A DNA stretch of 64,000 nt from Tragulus kanchil (Eukaryota > Chordata > Mammalia > Artiodactyla > Tragulidae). The stretch is from assembly GCA_022376925.1 (NCBI GenBank), contig JAIOJX010000032.1, positions 200,318,939 through 200,382,938 of the forward strand. Direction: 5' to 3'. Below are positions 57,530 to 64,000 of the stretch, in pieces. A program made the translations under genes and the position numbers. The notes under the pieces are model-generated. The model ran no database searches and was not told where the DNA came from. It saw only the letters and a list, made by a program, of their open reading frames with translations. Within the stretch, counting starts at the first letter, position 1. Each line of letters starts with the position of its first letter.

Positions 57530-58187
57530 AACTCAAAGATCTTCCAAGGAAGAATCTGTGCCCAGTTCACTTTGCATTCTAGATACTATGCCTGAAACAT
57601 AAAAGAAGCTCATTAAATCCATCATTTAAAGGTAGTTTAGGGAATGTAAGACATTTCAAAGCAATTTACAATTTATAAGAGCTTTAGATTTGAGAAGGGA
57701 TATGGGTGAGCATCAAACTAATACCTGATGTTTTAAGTTTGATTTCTTTTAGTATTCTAAACATCAGTTTTCAGAAAGGTTTCATTAAAAACGTCTATGA
57801 ATAAAAAAGTATTCTAATACCATCACAACACCATTTGACTATCAGGGATTCAAAAAGTATGAATTCAGTGAATTCATATGTAATGCATATTTCACTAATC
57901 CATGAATGAAGTTTTTTTCACTATCTATAAAGAAGAAATTATTATCTTCATTTTGCAGATGGGATCATTTTAATTGGAACTAAACTATGGTATAGAGTAA
58001 AAGCAACTTCCTTACTGTCAATAAAGAAATTCATTCAAGGGATATAAATTACTCTCTACTCTATTTAATGAATAAACCAATAGTATAAACAGCATTGCCG
58101 GAACTACAGAAACCTCTCTGCCTCAAAGGGATTATATGTCTGCCAGAAAAGCTAACGAATGCAGGGCATTTTCAGGACCAAATAAAT
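57530..58187. other. Unclassified AT-rich sequence
   Basis: No family or exon recognised. A word 'ttcattttgcagatgggatc' near 57949 could be a MIR shard. Confidence 0.4.
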
Positions 58188-58305
58188 GGAGATAATAGCC
58201 AATATTTACTAAGCACTAACCATGTGCTGGTATTGTATCATTTCATTTGATTCTCATAAAAATTCTATGAGGTAGGTAAGATTTAAAACAATCTATTTTA
58301 TAGCC
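58188..58305 (-). mobile_element. MIR SINE, left half, split by L1
   Basis: 'gccaatatttactaagcact', 'aaccatgtgctggtattgta' and 'ctcataaaaattctatgagg' with 'taggtaagattt' is the first half of reverse-complement MIR. The rest resumes at 59455. Confidence 0.8.
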
Positions 58306-58985
58306 ATCATTAAAAAGTATACAAATAACAAATACCAAAGGGTATGGAAAAAAGGAAACTCTCCTACACTGTTGGTGGGAATTTAAGTTTGTGCAACTAC
58401 TAATACTAAATAGTAAGAAGGTTTCTTTAAAAACTAAAAACAGAGCTACTGTATGATCCAGCAATCCAACTCGTGGGCATATAACCAGAAAAAAACTGTA
58501 ATTTGAAAAGATACACACATCCCAATGTTCATATCAGCACTATTCACAGAAGCCAAGAGATGAAAGCAACCTAAATGTCCCCTGATAGATGAACAGAAAA
58601 AGAAGACATGATGTATCTATAAAATGGAATATTACTCAGTCATAAAAAGAATGAAATAATGCCATTTGCAGCAAGATGGCTAGACCTAGAGATTATCATA
58701 GTGAGTGAGGTCAGAAAGAGAAGGACAAATACTATATGGTATCACTTATATGTGGAAACTAAAGTATGACACAAATGGACTTATTTACAAAACAGAAAAC
58801 AGACTCCGAGACATAGAAAACAAACTTATGGTTACAAAAGTGGAAAGGGGCTATGGGAGGCAGAAGTTAGAGGAGTTTGGGTTTAGCAGATACAAACTAC
58901 TAAATATAAAACAGATCACCAGGTCCTACTGGAAACTGTACTCATTATCCTATAATAAACCATAATGAAAAAGAATGCATACATA
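58306..58985 (+). mobile_element. Artiodactyl L1 3' end, sense, part 1
   Basis: 'ctcctacactgttggtggga', 'tatgatccagcaatccaact', 'cccaatgttcatatcagcac', 'aaaatggaatattactcagt', 'catttgcagcaagatggcta' and 'ggtatcacttatatgtggaa' reproduce the C-terminal end of ORF2 and 3' UTR. Stops interrupt it, so it is inactive. The 3' terminus resumes at 59387 after a BovB insertion. Confidence 0.9.
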
Positions 58986-58987
58986 TA

Positions 58988-59322
58988 TTGTGGTTATTCA
59001 GTTGCTAAGTCACATCCAACTTTCTGTCATTCCCAGACTCCTCTGCCTTTCACTATCTCCCAGAGTTCTCTCAGACTCCAGTCCATTGAGTCAGTGATGC
59101 CATCCAATCATCTCATCTTCTGTCATCCCTTTCTCCTCCTGTCCTCAATCTTTCCCAGAATCCAGGTCATCTCCAATGAGCTGGTTCTTCACATCAGGGG
59201 GCCAACGTATTGGGGCTTCAGCACCAGTTCTTCCAAAGAATATTCAGGGTTTATTTCCTTTAGGATTGACTGGTTTCATCTTCTTTCAGTCAAATGGACT
59301 CTCAAGAGTCTTCTCCAGGATG
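58988..59322 (-). mobile_element. BovB LINE 3' portion, antisense, inside L1
   Basis: 'ttcagttgctaagtcacatc', 'gtccattgagtcagtgatgc', 'catccaatcatctcatcttc', 'gtcatctccaatgagctggt', 'aggattgactggtttcatct' and 'gactctcaagagtcttctcc' is reverse-complement BovB. It sits between two parts of one L1 3' UTR. Confidence 0.9.
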
Positions 59323-59328
59323 TGTGTG

Positions 59329-59361
<33 letters not shown>

Positions 59362-59386
59362 TTATATTTATATTTATATTTATAAT
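59321..59386 (+). repeat. (tg)n/(ta)n/(ttatat)n compound microsatellite
   Basis: A 'tgtgtgtgta' stretch passes into (ta)n and then about seven hexamers of 'tttata'. It lies at the BovB insertion edge and probably grew from the L1 'tatatgtata' motif. Confidence 0.9.
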
Positions 59387-59452
59387 CAAATCACTTTTCT
59401 ATGTGCCAGATACTAATACAATATTATAAATCAACTATAGTTCAATATTAGA
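59387..59452 (+). mobile_element. Artiodactyl L1 3' end, part 2
   Basis: 'aatcaaatcacttttctatg', 'tgccagatactaatacaata' and 'ttataaatcaactatagttc' is the L1 3' terminus and continues the element at 58306. Confidence 0.75.
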
Positions 59453-59454
59453 AA

Positions 59455-59585
59455 ATACCATTTTATAGATGAAGAAACTGAGTTGCAGAGAAGCAAACTG
59501 ACTTGTCCAAGGGCATGTAGACAGTAAGTGGCAGAACAAAAATTTAAACCTGGAAGGTTGCCTCCAAAGCCTCAGCTCCCACACA
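59455..59585 (-). mobile_element. MIR SINE, right half
   Basis: 'ccattttatagatgaagaaa', 'ctgagttgcagagaagcaaa', 'ctgacttgtccaagggcatg' and 'agtaagtggcagaac' complete the MIR begun at 58188. Confidence 0.8.
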
Positions 59586-60234
59586 CCATATCAGGTACAC
59601 ATATATATATGGTATATACATATCACATACATGTCTTTAGAATCCAGAAATGAGAAAGACCACTGCTGACCAGGGTGACTGGTCAAGCAAGCAACCATGA
59701 GATGAGTCTGGAAGAATGTGTGAGAGAAAAAATGTGAAATCCTGTAGGAGATCCAAATAAAGAAGTTTTAGAAGCAAAAACTCAAAACATATAGTTAGAA
59801 TAATATGTAATAGCCACTCTGGTTAAGGAGGGAGAGGAAGTATGAAGCAGAGGTAGCAAAGCTTAAGCCAGACTAAGAAGGCAATCAGTGGGTAACTGAA
59901 GATCACAGACTCAGTGGGCACAGGATGCTGCAGATGTGCAGCAGAGAAGACAAGAAGGGGCAGGGTGCAGACTCCAGAGATGGGCAGAGAGACCAGAGGG
60001 GGAAAGACTTGTTATAACACCATGACAAAGGGCAAAGGTAGAGGGAAAGGGGGGAGCCAACCATCCAGAAAGGAAAGAAAGGAATGAGAAATACAACAAG
60101 GGGATTGTCAATGGGATTTTTGGCTGATGCCATGAGAGTAGAAAAGAAGAAGGGAAGTGAAAAGGAAAGGTCAGAGTTCATCCAGCAGTTTCCAACTTGA
60201 GTGACTGGTCAATGACAGTAGTATCAGCTGTATA

Positions 60235-60237
<3 letters not shown>
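59586..60237. other. Unclassified sequence
   Basis: A short AT-dinucleotide stretch near 59600. A purine-rich area near 59930-60080 gives serine/leucine/proline-rich antisense frames (59903-60181) that look like composition effects. Confidence 0.45.
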
Positions 60238-60286
<49 letters not shown>

Positions 60287-60307
60287 ATGATTATTTATAA
60301 CCATGCA

Positions 60308-60346
<39 letters not shown>

Positions 60347-60370
60347 ATGATTATTTATAACCATGCATTC
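60236..60370 (+). repeat. Twin (ta)n arrays with duplicated spacer
   Basis: A (ta)n array of about 46 bp and a second of about 32 bp are each followed by the same 27-base spacer beginning 'tgtaatgattatttataacc'. The arrangement suggests a 60-bp duplication that includes an array, or slippage across it. Confidence 0.9.
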
Positions 60371-60527
60371 TTCTCACACTTAATACACTGCCCTGCTTCT
60401 GTTCTAGGGAGAATACGGGTCATCTCATGTGAGTTTACTCATCATCCCTTGTCAAACCTCAAAACATTCTGTGTTTGGCCTCCTTCCCACCATCTCAAGC
60501 AAAGAAGTATACTTTCTCTGAGTATAA

Positions 60528-60825
60528 GAAGGTACAGGGGCTTCCCTGGTGGTCCAGTAGGTAAAGAGTCCACCTTGCAGTGCAACGGGCGCCAGTTCAT
60601 CCCTGGCCAGGGAAGATCCCACATGCTGTGGAGTGGCTGGATCTGTGTGTCCAATTACAAACCAGCGCTCTGAAGTGCATGCATCCAGAGCCTGTGCTCT
60701 GCAAAGAGAGAGGCCATTGCAATGGGAGGCTCACACAGGCCAAAGAATAAACATGGATGAAAATAAATAAATAAATAGCCAATAAAAGAGGCCAAATATA
60801 TATATAAAAAAAAGGAAGGTACAGG
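60528..60825 (+). mobile_element. tRNA-Glu SINE, C-tail type relative, with 11-bp TSD
   Basis: Flanked by 'gaaggtacagg' at 60528-60538 and 60815-60825. Head 'ggcttccctggtggtccagt', 'gcgccagttcatccctggcc', body 'ggaagatcccacatgctgtg', 'gctctgaagtgcatgcatcc' and 'ggccattgcaatgggaggct', tail 'aataaataaataaatagcca' and 'ataaaagaggcc', then a (ta)n/A tail. It lacks the C-rich tract. Confidence 0.93.
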
Positions 60826-60917
60826 TCAAGGGAAGGACTTCATACAAAGACAGGCTAGACAATCCCATTTATGTACCCTGTAAAAGAAAAACAAATAGAG
60901 AGGCAAGGATCAAAAGT

Positions 60918-61221
60918 GCAAGAGAGGGCTTCCCTGGTAGCTCAGTGGTAAAGACTTTGCCTGCCAGTGCAGGAGACATGGGTTCTATCTCTGATCCAGG
61001 AATAAACCACCTGCTGTGGAGCAACTAAGCCCGTGAGCCACAATTACTGAACCCATGTGCTGCAACTACTGAAGCCCGTGTGCCCTACAGCCCGGCTGAA
61101 CACCTCATCTGGAGTGGCTCCCACTCTCCGCAACTAGAGAAGAGCCTGCGGCAGCAGTGAAAACCCAGAATAGCCAAAAATAAATAAATAAATAATTTTT
61201 TTAAACAAAGAAGCAAGAGAG
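60918..61221 (+). mobile_element. CHR-2 SINE, sense, with 9-bp TSD
   Basis: Flanked by 'gcaagagag' at 60918-60926 and 61213-61221. Head 'ggcttccctggtagctcagt', 'gggttctatctctgatccag', CHR-2 body 'gctgtggagcaactaagccc', 'gtgctgcaactactgaagcc', 'ctccgcaactagagaagagc', tail 'gccaaaaataaataaataaa'. It is near full length. Confidence 0.93.
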
Positions 61222-61514
61222 AATGGGGAAAATGGCAGATGCCAGGAGGTGACAGGAGAGACAGAGATGCTCAGCACAAGTGAACAGGTTAGCTTAGAAA
61301 CCTGGAGCGATACCTTGTCCTCTGGAAGAAAGGGAGAGGGAAAGTCTATCTAGATAGGAGATAAACAGCAAAAGAAGATCCTGAGGCTGAGGTAAGCTTG
61401 ATACATTGAGATTGCCTCTCATGGACCTTTTGAAAAAAGCCTGATGTCTAATCACAAACACACTCTCTTCTCACCACCTCTCCTTGAGTCACAATCACAG
61501 TGGTCTCCTTATGA

Positions 61515-61689
61515 CTTCTTTATTTTCAATTGAAGTATAGTTTATTACAAAATTGTTTTAGTCTCAGGTGTTTAGCACAGTGATTCAGTATTTCTACAGA
61601 TTACACATTCTACTGAAAGTCACTACAAGAGAATGGCCATAACTCTCCCTGCACTGTACAATATACCCTGTTGCTTATCTATTTTATAC
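61515..61689 (-). mobile_element. L1 3' end, antisense, cut at junction
   Basis: 'ctttattttcaattgaagta', 'tagtttattacaaaattgtt', 'gtttagcacagtgattcagt' and 'gtacaatataccctgttgct'. It ends at the junction of duplication 17. The longer version is at 62650. Confidence 0.85.
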
Positions 61690-61744
61690 TTTTTTTGAAA
61701 ATTCTTAGGGCCAAAGATAAAAAGCCATGCGAAACCCCCCTGAG

Positions 61745-61940
61745 GGAAGATCCCACATGCTGTGGAGTGGCTGGATCTGTGTGTCCAATTACAAACCAGC
61801 GCTCTGAAGTGCATGCATCCAGAGCCTGTGCTCTGCAAAGAGAGAGGCCATTGCAATGGGAGGCTCACACAGGCCAAAGAATAAACATGGATGAAAATAA
61901 ATAAATAAATAGCCAATAAAAGAGGCCAAATATATATATA
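61745..61940 (+). mobile_element. tRNA-Glu SINE, partial duplicate of 60528
   Basis: Body and tail of the SINE at 60528 without its tRNA head, as it lies at the start of copy B of duplication 17. It is not an independent truncated insertion. Confidence 0.92.
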
Positions 61941-62061
61941 TATAAAAAAGGAAGGTACAGGTCAAGGGAAGGACTTCATACAAAGACAGGCTAGACAATC
62001 CCATTTATGTACCCTGTAAAAGAAAAACAAATAGAGAGGCAAGGATCAAAAGTGCAAGAGA

Positions 62062-62356
62062 GGGCTTCCCTGGTAGCTCAGTGGTAAAGACTTTGCCTGC
62101 CAGTGCAGGAGACATGGGTTCTATCTCTGATCCAGGAATAAACCACCTGCTGTGGAGCAACTAAGCCCGTGAGCCACAATTACTGAACCCATGTGCTGCA
62201 ACTACTGAAGCCCGTGTGCCCTACAGCCCGGCTGAACACCTCATCTGGAGTGGCTCCCACTCTCCGCAACTAGAGAAGAGCCTGCGGCAGCAGTGAAAAC
62301 CCAGAATAGCCAAAAATAAATAAATAAATAATTTTTTTAAACAAAGAAGCAAGAGA
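62062..62356 (+). mobile_element. CHR-2 SINE, duplicate of 60918
   Basis: The same element in copy B of duplication 17. Confidence 0.92.
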
Positions 62357-62649
62357 GAATGGGGAAAATGGCAGATGCCAGGAGGTGACAGGAGAGACAG
62401 AGATGCTCAGCACAAGTGAACAGGTTAGCTTAGAAACCTGGAGCGATACCTTGTCCTCTGGAAGAAAGGGAGAGGGAAAGTCTATCTAGATAGGAGATAA
62501 ACAGCAAAAGAAGATCCTGAGGCTGAGGTAAGCTTGATACATTGAGATTGCCTCTCATGGACCTTTTGAAAAAAGCCTGATGTCTAATCACAAACACACT
62601 CTCTTCTCACCACCTCTCCTTGAGTCACAATCACAGTGGTCTCCTTATG

Positions 62650-62880
62650 ACTTCTTTATTTTCAATTGAAGTATAGTTTATTACAAAATTGTTTTAGTCT
62701 CAGGTGTTTAGCACAGTGATTCAGTATTTCTACAGATTACACATTCTACTGAAAGTCACTACAAGAGAATGGCCATAACTCTCCCTGCACTGTACAATAT
62801 ACCCTGTTGCTTATCTATTTTATACATAGTGGTTTGTATCTCTTAAGCAATATCCCTAACTTGCTCTAGTGACCGCTAGT
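62650..62880 (-). mobile_element. L1 3' end, antisense
   Basis: The longer reading of the element at 61515, continuing into 'tacatagtggtttgtatctc' and 'ccctaacttgctctagtgac'. It recurs at about 63773-64000. Confidence 0.85.
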
Positions 62881-62889
62881 TTGTTTTCA

Positions 62890-63105
62890 ATATTGGTAGC
62901 CCTGCCATGCCTTAAACACAGCAATCCTTCCCTTGCCTGGGGCCCTTTTCATTCTTGTAGTTTTTTTTGACTGGAGGAGCCTCTCATAGATCTTTGTGTG
63001 GCTCTTTCCTGCATCCAAGCTCTCAGTTTAATTGTCACCTCCTCCAAGAGCCCTTCTCTGAGCACTCAGTCTAAGAATGGAAACCCAGCCTCCATGTCAC
63101 TCTCA
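62890..63105 (+). mobile_element. L2 fragment, part 1
   Basis: 'ctttcctgcatccaagctct', 'cagtttaattgtcacctcct' and 'ccaagagcccttctctgagc' are the L2 3' region. It is interrupted by a SINE at 63106 and continues at 63458-63600 ('tgaattccataaactcagtg'). Confidence 0.7.
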
Positions 63106-63457
63106 CCCATCCTTCTCTTTTTTGTTTATTTATTTATTTATTTATTTATCTTTTTTGCGGGGAGGGGTTGGGTAGGGAGGGGGACAGGCGGGCCACTTCT
63201 ATTGGTATTTCATTTCTCTATTTTCATCCATCTTTGTTCTTCGGCTCCTGTGGGCCTCCCATCGCGGTGGCCTCTGTCGTCGCAGAGCGCTGGCTCTGGG
63301 GTGCACCCAGAGCTCCGGCTCGGTAATTGGACACATGGGTCCAGCCACTCCGCGGCACGTGGGATCTTCCCAGGCCAGGGATCAAACCGGCGTCCCTTGC
63401 ACTGCAAGGCGGTGTCCTTACCCACTGGACCACCAGGGAAGCCCCCATCCTTCTCTT
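63106..63457 (-). mobile_element. tRNA-Glu SINE, C-tail type, with 13-14-bp TSD
   Basis: Target-site duplication 'ccatccttctctt' at 63107-63119 and 63445-63457. In reverse complement: head 'gggcttccctggtggtccag', 'cggtttgatccctggcctgg', 'gaagatcccacgtgccgcgg', 'gagctctgggtgcacc', 'gatggatgaaaatagagaaa', then 'agaagtggcccgcctgtccc' and a C-rich tract. It splits an L2. The (ttta)n at 63124 (read in plus) is its A-rich end. Confidence 0.95.
63124..63150 (+). repeat. (ttta)n microsatellite
   Basis: About six 'ttta' units at the tail of the SINE, an expansion of its A-rich 3' end. Confidence 0.9.
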
Positions 63458-63695
63458 GTACTTCCTTCATACCACGTATCATTAAAGTATCTTCATTAGG
63501 TGTTTGCACATTTCATATTCATTTCCTTCAGCTATAATATGAATTCCATAAACTCAGTGATCTTTATACATGGTCTCATTTACCACCAACTCCAACACTT
63601 AGGGGAGATCTGATAACAGAGTAATCTCTTCATGAGTATCTACTGCAGTCAAAAAATTGAGGGAAAAAAAACCCTAGTTTATTGACCTCTCAACA
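63458..63695 (+). mobile_element. L2 fragment, part 2, then unclassified
   Basis: First about 140 bp resume the L2 interrupted at 63106. The rest up to the junction of duplication 18 is not recognised and includes an A-run ('gggaaaaaaaacccta'). Confidence 0.5.
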
Positions 63696-63772
63696 AAGCC
63701 TGATGTCTAATCACAAACACACTCTCTTCTCACCACCTCTCCTTGAGTCACAATCACAGTGGTCTCCTTATG

Positions 63773-64000
63773 ACTTCTTTATTTTCAATTGAAGTATAGT
63801 TTATTACAAAATTGTTTTAGTCTCAGGTGTTTAGCACAGTGATTCAGTATTTCTACAGATTACACATTCTACTGAAAGTCACTACAAGAGAATGGCCATA
63901 ACTCTCCCTGCACTGTACAATATACCCTGTTGCTTATCTATTTTATACATAGTGGTTTGTATCTCTTAAGCAATATCCCTAACTTGCTCTAGTGACCGCT
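63773..64000 (-). mobile_element. L1 3' end, third copy
   Basis: The same antisense L1 tail as at 61515 and 62650, present through duplication 18 and cut by the window end. Confidence 0.88.

Larger units (their letters stand above)
60611..62825. repeat. Tandem duplication 17, period about 1134-1136 bp
   Basis: Copy A is about 60611-61689, filler 61690-61744, copy B about 61745-62825. The left edge lies inside a SINE, so copy B starts mid-SINE. The 55-bp filler ('ttttgaaaattcttagggcc', 'aaagccatgcgaaacccccc') matches neither flank cleanly. A (ta)n tract near 61930 is longer in copy B. Confidence 0.95.
62573..64000. repeat. Tandem duplication 18, period about 1123 bp, runs off the window
   Basis: Copy A begins at about 62573 and copy B at about 63696, matching at 'aagcctgatgtctaatcaca' and onward to the last base. 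The same stretch also ends duplication 17, so it occurs three times (about 61437, 62573, 63696). Only the first 305 bp of copy B is inside the window. Confidence 0.93.

Noticed and set aside
58306..58985. L1 ORF2 end as an active reverse transcriptase source
   Set aside because: Only the last part of ORF2 and the UTR is present, with stops and an inserted BovB.
60236..60370. The (ta)n arrays as a replication origin or scaffold attachment site
   Set aside because: AT richness alone is not evidence; it is an ordinary microsatellite.
62998..63537. The 179-codon frame as a gene
   Set aside because: It runs through L2, the antisense SINE and L2 again. The central 'GPLLLVFHFSIFIHLCS'-like text is the standard antisense reading of this SINE and appears in other copies.
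1..64000. Short open frames (60-179 codons) as protein-coding genes
   Set aside because: They lie in SINEs, L1 tails, LTRs or anonymous DNA, overlap on both strands, have no recognisable domain, and many recur only because of the duplications.
445..64000. The 1.1-kb repeats as a new amplification system or satellite family
   Set aside because: The units share no sequence, each occurs only twice (three times where duplications overlap), junctions carry noisy flank copies, and differences are read-error-like. An assembly fault explains all of this more simply.

Overview
The window is non-coding mammalian nuclear DNA from a ruminant. The diagnostic signals are tRNA-Glu-headed SINEs with a BovB-derived body (Bov-tA type), BovB LINE 3' fragments, CHR-2-type tRNA-Glu SINEs (a cetartiodactyl family), 3' ends of artiodactyl L1 elements, and a background of older mammalian repeats (MIR, L2, MLT1-like LTRs, MER20/hAT, a mariner MITE). 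I found no protein-coding gene, no intact exon and no functional RNA gene. All open frames are short (under about 180 codons) and fall in repeats or anonymous sequence; the longest are antisense or sense readings of SINEs.

The dominant feature is structural. At least 18 direct tandem duplications, each with a period of about 1.05-1.18 kb, are scattered through the window and together cover roughly half of it (both copies counted). The units are unrelated to each other. The copies are nearly identical and differ mainly by single-base indels, often in homopolymers. Many junctions carry 4-60 bp of filler that looks like an error-rich copy of the sequence flanking the duplication. Several duplications chain, so a few hundred bases at the overlap occur three times (14.2-17.5 kb, 30.1-34.2 kb, 45.0-53.2 kb, 60.6-64.0 kb). 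No biological process I know makes many unrelated fixed-length tandem duplications with noisy junctions. The best explanation is an assembly artefact: contig ends overlapping by about 1.1 kb were not collapsed and were bridged with noisy reads. If so, the true locus is about 18-20 kb shorter.

Layout. 0-10 kb: MIR, CHR-2, a second tRNA-SINE type, L1 3' end, Bov-tA; duplications 1 and 2. 10-22 kb: L2 copy, then a degraded ERVL-like provirus on the minus strand (LTR-like ends near 17.2-17.55 and 20.7-21.07 kb, integrase-like remnants near 18.2-19.1 kb); duplications 3-6. 22-30 kb: MLT1-like LTR, L1 3' end, Bov-tA elements, MIR; duplications 7-8. 30-37 kb: anonymous sequence, purine-rich tracts, SINEs; duplications 9-11. 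37-45 kb: Bov-tA, MIR, mariner MITE, antisense L1 tails; duplication 12. 45-53 kb: a chain of four duplications (13-16) holding a SINE inside an old L1 and a second MLT1-like LTR. 53-60 kb: free of kilobase duplications, with a clear nested series (BovB inside L1 inside MIR) and MER20 inside an older hAT element. 60-64 kb: AT microsatellites, SINEs, L1 tails and L2; duplications 17 and 18, the last running off the window.

The second tRNA-SINE type (C-rich tail, clean 11-16 bp target-site duplications) looks like the youngest mobile family here. The pecoran BOV-A2 dimer appears to be absent. Together these hint, weakly, at a non-pecoran ruminant such as a tragulid (mouse-deer).
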